Positions 1 to 5,742 are shown, counted from the first letter of the stretch. The stretch: 5,742 bases of DNA from Deltaproteobacteria bacterium UBA1386 (GCA_002305765.1 DBQU01000059.1:1-5742); one strand, 5' to 3'. Numbers and translations are program-made. The notes: generated from the sequence alone by a model not told the origin.

Positions 1-77
1 GGAATGCATGGTTGCGCGAGCCTGTTTCAAGTCACCGCTCCATTACGCCCTTTAATTCCACACCAAGTTAGCAGAAC

Positions 78-203
78 TCACCAAAAATGCACGAAAGAAA
101 ATTTAACGGCGGCTTGTTTGTGATCCATGGTTTCTTGTGAGCCTAACGCCACCCATGCCTTTTTAATGGTAAAAGCTTTATCCCTTAGGTCCTTATAACT
201 CAT
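78..203 (-). CDS. Small hypothetical protein, 41 aa, downstream of helicase
   Basis: A short ORF begins at the ATG at 203-201 and ends at the TGA at 80-78. I read the product as starting MSYKDLRDKAFTIKKAW, continuing VALGSQETMDHKQAAVKF and ending SFVHFW. It is basic and probably helical, with no signal peptide or membrane segment. An AAAAGGA ribosome binding site lies 6 bases before the ATG, and the gap to the helicase stop is only 16 bases on the same strand, so it probably shares the helicase mRNA. I recognise no family. The abrupt aromatic end (FVHFW) leaves open that it is the N-terminal stub of a longer gene cut by a rearrangement. Reading past the stop gives no convincing continuation. 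It is AT-richer than the helicase. The translation signals are good; whether the protein is functional is uncertain. Confidence 0.5.
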   Translation of the reverse strand: MSYKDLRDKAFTIKKAWVALGSQETMDHKQAAVKFSFVHFW

Positions 204-223
204 ACAATGTCCTTTTAACTCAT
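189..223. repeat. Imperfect 15-bp direct repeat, 20-bp period
   Basis: On the plus strand GTCCTTATAACTCAT (189-203) recurs as GTCCTTTTAACTCAT (209-223), with one mismatch in 15. On the coding (minus) strand each copy reads ATGAGTTAWAAGGAC. The first copy contains the helicase stop (TGA inside ATGAGT) and the binding site of the small ORF; the second contains the small ORF's start codon. It could be a tandem duplication that created a new start, a recombination scar, or chance. Confidence 0.55.
210..216 (-). promoter_or_regulatory. Ribosome binding site of the 41-aa ORF
   Basis: AAAAGGA on the minus strand, followed by 6 bases (cattgt) and then the ATG at 203. It starts 3 bases after the helicase stop codon (222-220), so ribosomes finishing the helicase would end next to it and could reinitiate. 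This site is the main reason to believe the 41-codon ORF is translated. Confidence 0.6.
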
Positions 224-2928
224 CCGCTAACCGGCGTAAGGCCACGACGACTAGCGAGAAGGATGACGTCCTTTGGGTTTGTGCTACGGCGGAGGCTCTT
301 CAGAACACCTTGCTGCGTCTCGGGCGTCCAGAAGATCCTCAGACGCTTACGTGCCCGAGTTACGGCCGTGTAGAAGATGCTGTGTGTGATATCGTCTTCA
401 TTGGCATCGGTGATAACGATCTTGACGGAGTCATACTCGAGGCCCTGCGCCTTGTGGATCGATACGGCGTAAGCCACCTGGAACGGCACGGTGGTGTTTA
501 GGGAGTCGTCGTCTTCATCGCTGGTGCCTTTGTACTCGTAGACGGAGAAGCGCACAGTCGAGCCACTCATCCATTCTAGCTCACCACCGACGATGTCGAA
601 CTCGCTGAGCGGTCGATCAAGCTCAATGTCGAACTGAATCCGACCACGGCTGTGGTCGATGCCGACGATCCGGCCCTTGAGATTGTTATAGATCACCGGT
701 CGGAACCGCTCGGTCTCATAGAAGAGTACAGGGTCGCCAATCTTGTACGTGGACTCGTGCCAGGTGGTCACCGCACCGGGGTTGCTGCTCTGCAGAAATC
801 GGTTAATGTTGTTGATGCCATAGAGGCCGTCGTAGTTCAGGCAAAGGATGATCTCATCCTGGCCCTGGTTCTCGAAAAGTGTATTGTCGAGCACGGTTGA
901 GTACCCGTTGCGGGCCATGACCTCAGCGATGTCGTCTTCGATGGCTCGAACCTTGTTCCAGAAGCCCAAGAGTGCGTTGTTCCTTGTCCTGAAAGGCGTC
1001 GTCAGCTCGAACACCGACGTGCTCGGGATGAATGAGCGGATGATCCCGAACCAGTTGCCGAACTGGATCGACTCGATCTGGTAGACGTCGCCAACGAGCA
1101 CGAGCAACTTGAAAGGGGTCTTCTCCAGCACCTTGATCAGGTCTGCATTGCTCACGGTGCTGCACTCGTCGATAACGAGAAGGTCGTACTCCTGACCGGA
1201 GGTTCTCCTTCCAATCTGGCTACTGATCGTCCGGAACTCCGAGTTCTGCGCTGTTACCCTGCGCTTGAGGTTGTCGATCGCCGGGTTGGTGTGCGCGAGG
1301 AAGAGCTTTTGCTTGTCGTTGAAGTAGTGCGCAATGTGATCCACCATCGTTGACTTGCCAGTGCCAGCCGACCCGTAGATCAGGGCAACGCGCGACTGGC
1401 TGAACAACTGCTTGAGCGCGTCCTTCTTCGCCGGGTCATCAATGCTATGAGGTGTTTGCTCGAGCCAGCGCTCGACGGCTTGGATATAGCCATCGATCCG
1501 GGACGATGCATACTCTTGGAGCTTCTCGACGATGGACACAGTTTCGTTCTCATACCCGCAGATGAAAACGTGCCCCTTGTCAAGCACGAGCCGGCGCTCC
1601 GCATGCTTGTAGTAAAGCTTCTTGTTGTAGGTGGAGATTAACTCGTCGACGTCACCGAACTCCGTGAGGTCGCCGACGGGCGTGTAAAGGATTCCGTGAC
1701 TCTCCACATAGTTGTTCACGCGTCGAGCGAGCAACTCGTGACCACGATCGGTCGCATCGAGGCTCTCGACGAGGTCCCAGTACCGGGGGTTGTGCGCGGG
1801 CAGCGAGGTGCAGAACGGCATAGTGTCAAAGGGGATGCAGCCGTACTGAAGCTTCATGTCAGAGAGACGGCCGCAACCGTCCCTGAGATACTGTGGTTTG
1901 AGGAGCTGGTTGTGCATCCGCAGCATGAGATACCGAAGGACGTTATGACCTGGAGCGGCTGACCGCACGATGCGGCGCGCTTCATCCAGCACGGGGAAGA
2001 TCTGCGGCGTAGTAACGCCAGCTGTGCCCCTCTCCCTTGCCGATGTGTACCGGTCATCGGGCATATCAACCAGGTCGAGCAGGCTGCCGGAGCGCGCGGT
2101 CAGCCGCCGCATCAGGTAGCGATACTCTGCCGAGTTGGTCCGCACTTTCAATGCGATGCCTAAAAGACGCGCAAAGTTGTCGAATTCGCACGGACGAATC
2201 GAGACCTCCCACTGGCGGATGATCGTGATCGGCATTGTCTGGCCGAGCACTTCAATCGAGTCCCGCTGGAGCATCAACATGGCCGCGTACTTGTCGGTTA
2301 TGTCAATATCGGTGAAGGCGATCATGCGGTCGAACTTACTCACCTTGTTGATGGCGCGGTAGAAGGTGACTTCGTAGTAGATGCGGCCGCCGAGGAAGAA
2401 AGGGCGCGTTTTGTGGATATAGTAACGATCCCGGGTGCTCCTGCTCCTGCCCGACGGAGTTGTACGGACCGCCTCAATCCTTGCGGCGATCTTCTCGTGG
2501 TACTCCCGCAAAGACGGATCGAGGTCGACCGGGAAGGCCTCGAGATTCGACAGTACTGCGATTCCACAGTTGTCTTGAAGTAAGCTGCGGATGCGGTGGA
2601 GATACTCGTAGTACTTTAGCATCAAACGCTCAGAAGCGTCCCCGTCCAGGGTATAGTGGGAAGCACTTTTCTGAATCAGTTTGTGGAACTTGCCGAGGAA
2701 GTTGAACCTTGCCTTGCTCTTGACGAAGGCGAGCCCCAGTTCTATTGCAGCGTAGTTGAATTCGGCATCGGGTGAGCCCGTGTGGAGAAAGACTGCCGCT
2801 CCCTCGACTAGGTTCCGGAGCTGTGAGAGGACATTCTGTGAGAGCAATGCCCGTTGGTCAGCAAGCGATCCGATATTCCGACAGATCGTCTCGTCAGCGC
2901 TCTGGATCTGCATACTGACTGTAGACAT
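220..2928 (-). CDS. SF1B (RecD/Pif1-like) helicase with large unknown N-terminal region
   Basis: A 902-residue protein whose C-terminal ~390 residues form a superfamily 1 ATP-dependent helicase core. Visible motifs are Walker A GSAGTGKST (519-527, Lys525), Walker B VIDE (Asp587-Glu588), motif III GDVYQ (613-617), motif IV-like FRTR (646-649), a GDPV segment (from 731) opening a probable SH3-like insert as in RecD2/Pif1, IHKAQG (824-829) and motif VI TAVTRAR (854-860, Arg858). The order and the HKAQG and VTRAR forms point to the RecD/Pif1 branch, usually 5'-to-3' on DNA. Residues 1 to about 500 match nothing I know and carry no obvious nuclease motif; they may sense or bind a partner. No membrane segment is seen. 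The ATG at 2928 is chosen because an in-frame TGA lies three codons upstream; Met6 is the alternative. No strong ribosome binding site sits at the usual distance, and the start overlaps the stop of a leader ORF, so coupled translation is likely. Its role, perhaps phage defence or repair, is inferred from type only. Confidence 0.9.
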   Translation of the reverse strand: MSTVSMQIQSADETICRNIGSLADQRALLSQNVLSQLRNLVEGAAVFLHTGSPDAEFNYAAIELGLAFVKSKARFNFLGKFHKLIQKSASHYTLDGDASERLMLKYYEYLHRIRSLLQDNCGIAVLSNLEAFPVDLDPSLREYHEKIAARIEAVRTTPSGRSRSTRDRYYIHKTRPFFLGGRIYYEVTFYRAINKVSKFDRMIAFTDIDITDKYAAMLMLQRDSIEVLGQTMPITIIRQWEVSIRPCEFDNFARLLGIALKVRTNSAEYRYLMRRLTARSGSLLDLVDMPDDRYTSARERGTAGVTTPQIFPVLDEARRIVRSAAPGHNVLRYLMLRMHNQLLKPQYLRDGCGRLSDMKLQYGCIPFDTMPFCTSLPAHNPRYWDLVESLDATDRGHELLARRVNNYVESHGILYTPVGDLTEFGDVDELISTYNKKLYYKHAERRLVLDKGHVFICGYENETVSIVEKLQEYASSRIDGYIQAVERWLEQTPHSIDDPAKKDALKQLFSQSRVALIYGSAGTGKSTMVDHIAHYFNDKQKLFLAHTNPAIDNLKRRVTAQNSEFRTISSQIGRRTSGQEYDLLVIDECSTVSNADLIKVLEKTPFKLLVLVGDVYQIESIQFGNWFGIIRSFIPSTSVFELTTPFRTRNNALLGFWNKVRAIEDDIAEVMARNGYSTVLDNTLFENQGQDEIILCLNYDGLYGINNINRFLQSSNPGAVTTWHESTYKIGDPVLFYETERFRPVIYNNLKGRIVGIDHSRGRIQFDIELDRPLSEFDIVGGELEWMSGSTVRFSVYEYKGTSDEDDDSLNTTVPFQVAYAVSIHKAQGLEYDSVKIVITDANEDDITHSIFYTAVTRARKRLRIFWTPETQQGVLKSLRRSTNPKDVILLASRRGLTPVSG

Positions 2929-2963
2929 TAACTGTCAAGTCCCGCTTGATTAAAGAAAGTCAT
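2928..2963 (-). CDS. 11-codon leader ORF overlapping helicase start
   Basis: This tiny ORF reads MTFFNQAGLDS and stops at the TAA at 2930-2928, whose last A is the first base of the helicase ATG (TAATG). An AGAAGG binding site lies 6 bases before its ATG, whereas the helicase ATG has none well placed. A longer version from an in-frame ATG at 2990 would have 20 codons (beginning MATSNRRTP), but that ATG falls near the predicted transcription start and its AGAAGG touches it directly. The likely role is to deliver ribosomes to the helicase start by termination-reinitiation. It has no run of one amino acid typical of attenuators. The layout is seen; translation is inferred. Confidence 0.45.
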   Translation of the reverse strand: MTFFNQAGLDS

Positions 2964-2969
2964 CGGAGT

Positions 2970-2975
2970 CCTTCT
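2970..2975 (-). promoter_or_regulatory. Ribosome binding site of the leader ORF
   Basis: AGAAGG on the minus strand, 6 bases before the ATG at 2963. It is the only well-spaced binding site in the run-up to the helicase, and it favours the 11-codon over the 20-codon version of the leader. Confidence 0.5.
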
Positions 2976-2996
2976 ATTACTTGTAGCCATCCTTCT

Positions 2997-3025
2997 GTTA
3001 TCTCCTCTTCAAGTGATAGTGTCAA
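2997..3025 (-). promoter_or_regulatory. Sigma70-type promoter for the helicase operon
   Basis: On the minus strand a consensus TTGACA (3025-3020) is followed by a 17-base spacer and GATAAC (3002-2997), which matches 4 of 6 bases of TATAAT. Transcription would start near 2990, giving a 5' leader of about 27 bases before the 11-codon ORF. The perfect -35, the ideal spacer and the fit with the downstream signals support the call; the -10 is only moderate. The element CTTGA occurs twice around the -35 box, 13 bases apart, and could be part of an operator. Confidence 0.5.
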
Positions 3026-3170
3026 GAGTCTTTCGCACTTTCCATAGCAACCTTGTTCATCCGGTTATGCCTGCATGGTGGTACTTTGGGGCACTTCACA
3101 TTTTCATGTTCGGCATCCGTGTAAGATCAAAGACATGGAATCTGAGGATCCAAAAGAGGCACGGCCGTTA

Positions 3171-3199
3171 TTGACATCCTCGAGACAGAGGAATAAGAT
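3171..3199 (+). promoter_or_regulatory. Possible promoter with dyad in its spacer
   Basis: TTGACA (3171-3176), a 17-base spacer and TAAGAT (3194-3199) form a sigma70-like promoter facing the two membrane genes. The spacer holds the inverted repeat TCCTC-GAGACA-GAGGA (3177-3192), well placed for a repressor. It lies about 240 bases upstream of the start at 3443, so the mRNA would have a long untranslated leader. No better -35/-10 pair was found closer to the gene. The dyad stems are only 5 bases, so the operator idea is weak. Confidence 0.4.
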
Positions 3200-3432
3200 T
3201 TGTTGAATACCATCGACAGTCACCGTTGCTCGATCAGACTTGGTAGAAGAAAGGGTGTGAAGATGTGAAGGGCATCCTGAGGTTCAGCCAGGAAATCATA
3301 TTGTTGCTCTTCACAACATCACGGAATGACGCGAACGGAATCTGGGAGGTTGATTCATTTGCTCATTAGCGTCGCCTAGCTACCAGTCTTCCGTATGATG
3401 GTTTGATTTCACACAATTATCATAATGTTTTC

Positions 3433-3438
3433 GGGAGG
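3433..3438 (+). promoter_or_regulatory. Ribosome binding site deciding the start at 3443
   Basis: GGGAGG, followed by TAAT and then the ATG at 3443. It fixes the start of the first membrane gene and rules against the in-frame ATG at 3425, which would place the binding site inside the coding region. Confidence 0.8.
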
Positions 3439-3442
3439 TAAT

Positions 3443-4093
3443 ATGGATACAAACACCGCAATGATGCTGTCCAGAAAGCTAGACCAAACCATCTTATCCA
3501 TGACTAACATCTTGAAGGAGGATTTGTTTAAGGGGGTAATAGTCCCGACCATTCAGGAGTGGTTTTCGAACAGTTCATCTGTTCAGAATTTGACTGACGA
3601 GATTGAACTGAGAATTAAACGCAGAATGGATTTTTTGGCCGACAAACTCAATTCCCAGTTGATGGAATTTTCCGAAATCACCAAAACAACATTGATCGGT
3701 TCAGGCGATTTGAAATCATCAGGTGTTGATACCGAAAGAATTGCCGCTTCAATATCTAGTCAGATAACCGTTATGGTTGGGATGATGGGAACCATTGTAG
3801 TAGCAATAATATCTGGCGGAAGCGGTACGGCGCTTATCGCTTCTGGGCCGGTCGGATGGATAATAGGCGGAGTCTTGGCGGCTGCCGCCTTGTTTATTGG
3901 AAAAAACAAACTGGAAGGCAAAGCCAGAGAGATGATAATGACAAAGAATATTCCCACATTAATCAAGGGAACATTCAAGAAGAAAATCGCCGCCCAATTG
4001 AAGAATGACGAAATGCGGTTCGAAGAAGACGTGTACAAAATGCTTAAAGAACAGATGAAGCCTGTCTACGAGGCCCTTCAGAATGCCGCTTGA
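3443..4093 (+). CDS. Hypothetical helical protein with glycine-rich membrane hairpin
   Basis: A 216-residue protein with no family I can name. Residues 1-100 and 155-216 are polar, charged and predicted helical by eye. Between them are two hydrophobic stretches, about 107-124 (ITVMVGMMGTIVVAIISG) and 131-152 (ending LAAAALFI), joined by a glycine/serine-rich turn with small residues at close spacing, a glycine-zipper look. The C-terminal part is rich in Lys and Glu and could form a coiled coil. No signal peptide is present. The layout resembles the membrane-inserting hairpin and stalk of dynamin-like proteins, or an alpha-helical pore former, but there is no P-loop or other GTPase motif. The gene overlaps the next by 11 bases, so the two products are probably made together and act together at a membrane. 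Its AT-richer codon use than both flanks suggests transfer. That it is coding is well supported; the function is inference. Confidence 0.8.
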   Translation: MDTNTAMMLSRKLDQTILSMTNILKEDLFKGVIVPTIQEWFSNSSSVQNLTDEIELRIKRRMDFLADKLNSQLMEFSEITKTTLIGSGDLKSSGVDTERIAASISSQITVMVGMMGTIVVAIISGGSGTALIASGPVGWIIGGVLAAAALFIGKNKLEGKAREMIMTKNIPTLIKGTFKKKIAAQLKNDEMRFEEDVYKMLKEQMKPVYEALQNAA

Positions 4094-5021
4094 GTATAAT
4101 AATGAATACTTAGAGACACTTAGTACAAGTTATATTGATAAGGATATCTATTCGGTAGACGTTGAGGATAATGTATACTACAAACGCTTGGCATCCGATG
4201 CTTGCGATTATCTCACCATGGCATTGTCAACGCCTACCCTGGAAAGCAATCTCTCCAATCATCTTGCGGCCAACTTCAATAAGAATTCACGCTATTGGGA
4301 TAAAGCCATTGATAGGAAATATCTGGAAACGCATATCGGAGGTTCTCAACTTCATCACAACTTGGACGGAAGTCACACGTTCCCAGGCGCACTGGAAGCT
4401 TTGCGAAGGGAATTCCCTGAAGATTCCGAATTTCAAAACATGTTGCACGCCTTCGATCATTTATCCAGAGACCTAACTACGCCATCGGGAATAAACCCCT
4501 TCTTGGCTCCGGACCAGTTTAACGCGGCCAAGGATTATTTACATCAGACTTTCGATATACCTAATTCTCACATAAATGACTTGCTAAATCTGAATGCCAC
4601 AGAATTATTCGGAGCCGTGATATGTACGGCTGGCATTCTGCTGGAGTTCAAGGAGATCAATCTGAACAAACTGAGCCAATTTGCCTCCAGATTTTCCTTG
4701 ACAGGATATGTGGCAGGAAACCCACTAATGATTGTAATCGTTACACTAGCTCTAGCAAGGGTATGTCATTGTTTGTGGAATGGAGAAAAGATTATCGACC
4801 TTGTAGAGGGTTCTACTCGAGGGGCGCTTACTGCGGGAGCCTTTCTGCTGACAGCCGCAAAGTTTGCTGCAAGTATATATATGGGTGTTGCTGTAGCTGC
4901 CGTCGTTTCGGTCTCTTTGACTTATTTACATAGAAGAATATTCTCTTTTATCAGAGAGGATTTTGATACCTTATTGCATAATCAATTTCCTAACTATCAG
5001 TCCTACATAAACATTATCTAG
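4083..5021 (+). CDS. Hypothetical membrane protein, soluble His/Asp block plus hydrophobic C-terminus
   Basis: A 312-residue protein starting at the ATG inside the end of the previous gene (ATGCCGCTTGA overlap). GAGG at 4070-4073 may be its weak binding site, so translation is probably coupled. Residues 1-170 are soluble-looking. They include a motif-like block at 90-138: LHHNLDGSHTFPGALEAL (90-107), a PEDSEF stretch (112-117) and DHLSRDLTTPSGI (125-137). The cluster of His91, His92, Asp95, His98 and Asp130 could be a binding or catalytic site. Hydrophobic segments follow at about 174-188, 205-226 (containing AGNPLMIVIV), 247-262 and 264-282, so the C-terminal part is probably in the membrane. 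It ends with a polar tail. I cannot name the family. A role as membrane effector or partner of the upstream hairpin protein is inferred from the overlap and shared hydrophobic character. Base use is AT-rich like its neighbour. Confidence 0.8.
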   Translation: MPLEYNNEYLETLSTSYIDKDIYSVDVEDNVYYKRLASDACDYLTMALSTPTLESNLSNHLAANFNKNSRYWDKAIDRKYLETHIGGSQLHHNLDGSHTFPGALEALRREFPEDSEFQNMLHAFDHLSRDLTTPSGINPFLAPDQFNAAKDYLHQTFDIPNSHINDLLNLNATELFGAVICTAGILLEFKEINLNKLSQFASRFSLTGYVAGNPLMIVIVTLALARVCHCLWNGEKIIDLVEGSTRGALTAGAFLLTAAKFAASIYMGVAVAAVVSVSLTYLHRRIFSFIREDFDTLLHNQFPNYQSYINII

Positions 5022-5324
5022 CTCAACGAGGGGCTCCCTAAGTCCTGTCTCCTTCACCGCAGCCACCGGGCGGAAGGTCACACGGAGAACGCCGATCGCC
5101 TCTTCGAGAGAGAAGGAAACGCGCTGGAAGGATGGCACACCTAGAAGGGGGATAGTCCATAATTACAGCGTGAAGGATAAGCCTGTGGAATTCGAAAGGA
5201 ATACGAGAGTGTCGATAGTGGCCTGGCGGGACCTCCTGACCTGACACACCCTGCTTCCCGGGAGCGCCGGCAGATCCTCGCCTCCCCCGGTCTCATTGCG
5301 CCGTCGCCGTCAGCCCACAGTTCT
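5022..5324. other. GC-rich gene-free stretch, possible island junction
   Basis: Composition turns GC-rich right after the stop of the second membrane gene. Overlapping short ORFs on the minus strand are rich in Arg, Pro and Ser and look like non-coding readings. On plus, the frame of the preceding gene stays open for 40 codons after its TAG (5022-5141). Small palindromes such as TCCCGGGA (5256-5263) occur, but no hairpin with a T-run that would make a clear terminator. It may be the boundary between imported and resident DNA. Confidence 0.45.
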
Positions 5325-5742
5325 TCATACCCCGAAGTCTCCCTCCTGTCCCATGATAAGCCATCCATCCTTCTTCTTCCACATGAGCTCCGTGGTGAAG
5401 GGAACGTTGAAAACCTTCTCCCTGAGAGACAGATAGACGACGATGACCGACGAGGCGGCGCAGACCATGTCCGATTCCTTGCCCGCCTCCCGGAGGACCT
5501 GTCTGATCAGCTCATAGGGCTCGTAGGGGAGTCCGTCGATGTCCTCGGAGCAGGGCTTGATCACCTTCTCCACGATCGTGGTGACGGACTCCTCCGTGGG
5601 ATCGAGCCCCAGCATCTGCGCCACGTCGATGGCGATGTCGTCGTTGTCGAGCCACATGAGGTAATAGAAGTAGGGATGGTCATCGTCCCGGCAGGTGAAG
5701 AGCCTCTCCATGTACGTATAGCCCAGGTACTCCGCCTTGCGC
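5325..5742 (-). CDS. Hypothetical protein, 3' part only, runs off window
   Basis: The reading frame ends at the TGA at 5327-5325 and is open to the right edge, giving at least 139 codons. An ATG at 5711 would give 128 residues, but it has no binding site at a normal distance. The codons before it also read as ordinary protein (RKAEYLGYTY), so the true start is probably outside the window. The visible product is acidic in its first half (LDNDD, SEDIDG), with a helical-looking middle (ELIRQVLREAGKES) and a short hydrophobic stretch (ASSVIVVYL). It ends in a strand-like FTTELMWKKKDGWLIM, reminiscent of the last hairpin of some NTF2-like folds but far too weak to assign. GC-rich codon use differs sharply from the two membrane genes, suggesting it belongs to the resident genome. 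Function unknown. Confidence 0.7.
   Translation of the reverse strand, partial: RKAEYLGYTYMERLFTCRDDDHPYFYYLMWLDNDDIAIDVAQMLGLDPTEESVTTIVEKVIKPCSEDIDGLPYEPYELIRQVLREAGKESDMVCAASSVIVVYLSLREKVFNVPFTTELMWKKKDGWLIMGQEGDFGV

Larger units (their letters stand above)
2964..3442. other. Divergent intergenic region
   Basis: About 480 bases between the leader ORF (minus) and the first membrane gene (plus). It holds one promoter-like pair on each strand and no convincing gene. Short open stretches exist: 23 codons from the ATG at 3135 on plus, and 34 stop-free codons at 3126-3025 on minus. None has a good binding site or recognisable content. A modest inverted repeat pairs GTGAAG (3265-3270) with CTTCAC (3309-3314). 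I see no tRNA, CRISPR repeats or insertion-sequence ends. Confidence 0.6.

Noticed and set aside
2933..2938. Second TTGACA on the minus strand just before the helicase start
   Set aside because: No -10 match at the right distance (GTATGC), and it would start transcription inside the helicase gene.
310..2953. Several 60-90 codon ORFs on the plus strand, and others on minus in shifted frames, within the helicase region
   Set aside because: They overlap the helicase gene, have no binding sites and give low-complexity or unnatural protein sequences; they are readings of its codons in other frames.
3025..3126. 34 stop-free minus-strand codons with a Cys/His-containing stretch (KCPKVPPCRH)
   Set aside because: Looked like a possible zinc-binding remnant, but the open length is ordinary by chance, there is no good start, and it overlaps the helicase promoter.
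3135..3206. 23-codon plus-strand ORF in the intergenic region (begins MESEDPKEARP)
   Set aside because: No binding site, no family resemblance, and it covers the promoter-like element; length is within chance.
3265..3314. Inverted repeat GTGAAG/CTTCAC in the leader as a riboswitch or terminator
   Set aside because: Six pairs with a 38-base loop and no T-run; too weak to call without covariation evidence.
3425..3442. Start of the first membrane gene at the ATG at 3425
   Set aside because: The GGGAGG binding site at 3433-3438 would lie inside the gene and serves the ATG at 3443; no site precedes 3425.
3760..4038. 92-codon antisense ORF
   Set aside because: It is antisense to the hairpin-protein gene; its hydrophobic content only mirrors that gene's hydrophobic codons.
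4162..4933. Two ~100-codon plus-strand ORFs (4162-4476 and 4622-4933)
   Set aside because: They lie inside the 312-residue gene in another frame, are rich in Cys, Trp and Ile in an unlikely pattern, and lack binding sites.
5029..5039. AGGG-GCT-CCCT hairpin after the second membrane gene as a terminator
   Set aside because: The stem is only 4 pairs and no T-run follows.
5038..5368. Minus-strand ORFs of 69 and 75 codons
   Set aside because: They overlap each other, the second also overlaps the end of the edge gene, and they are Arg/Pro/Ser-rich without binding sites, as expected from GC-rich non-coding DNA.

Overview
The window is a mosaic of genes that seem to have different histories, with no rRNA, tRNA, CRISPR array or recognisable transposase. 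The organism cannot be named. Purine-rich ribosome binding sites, short overlaps between genes and two TTGACA-type promoters with 17-base spacers suggest a bacterium, although the binding sites alone would also fit some archaea. The helicase gene (220-2928, minus) and the far-right gene (5325 to the edge, minus) use GC-rich codons. The two plus-strand genes between 3443 and 5021 and the first ~220 bases are visibly AT-richer. This patchwork is what one expects of an accessory or defence-type island, but that reading is an inference.

Left part, minus strand: a small operon is visible. A promoter (2997-3025) leads to an 11-codon leader ORF with a well-placed ribosome binding site. The leader stop codon overlaps the start of a 902-residue superfamily 1 helicase (TAATG). 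Sixteen bases after the helicase stop comes a 41-codon ORF with its own well-spaced binding site (78-203). The helicase has a complete set of RecD/Pif1-like (SF1B) motifs in its C-terminal part, behind about 500 residues I do not recognise.

Middle, 2929-3442: a divergent intergenic region. It holds the helicase promoter on one strand and, on the other, a promoter-like pair with an inverted repeat in its spacer (3171-3199), about 240 bases ahead of the next gene. I found no convincing gene in it.

Right-centre, plus strand: two genes overlapping by 11 bases (3443-4093 and 4083-5021) encode proteins with strongly hydrophobic segments. The first is a 216-residue helical protein with a glycine-rich hydrophobic hairpin, resembling the membrane-inserting part of dynamin-like or pore-forming proteins but with no GTPase domain. 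The second is a 312-residue protein with a soluble His/Asp-containing N-terminal block and a hydrophobic C-terminal third. They look like partners acting at a membrane and are the best candidate here for an undescribed two-component system.

Right edge: after the second membrane gene the composition turns abruptly GC-rich. A gene-free stretch (5022-5324) follows, then the 3' end of an unrecognised minus-strand gene that runs off the window.
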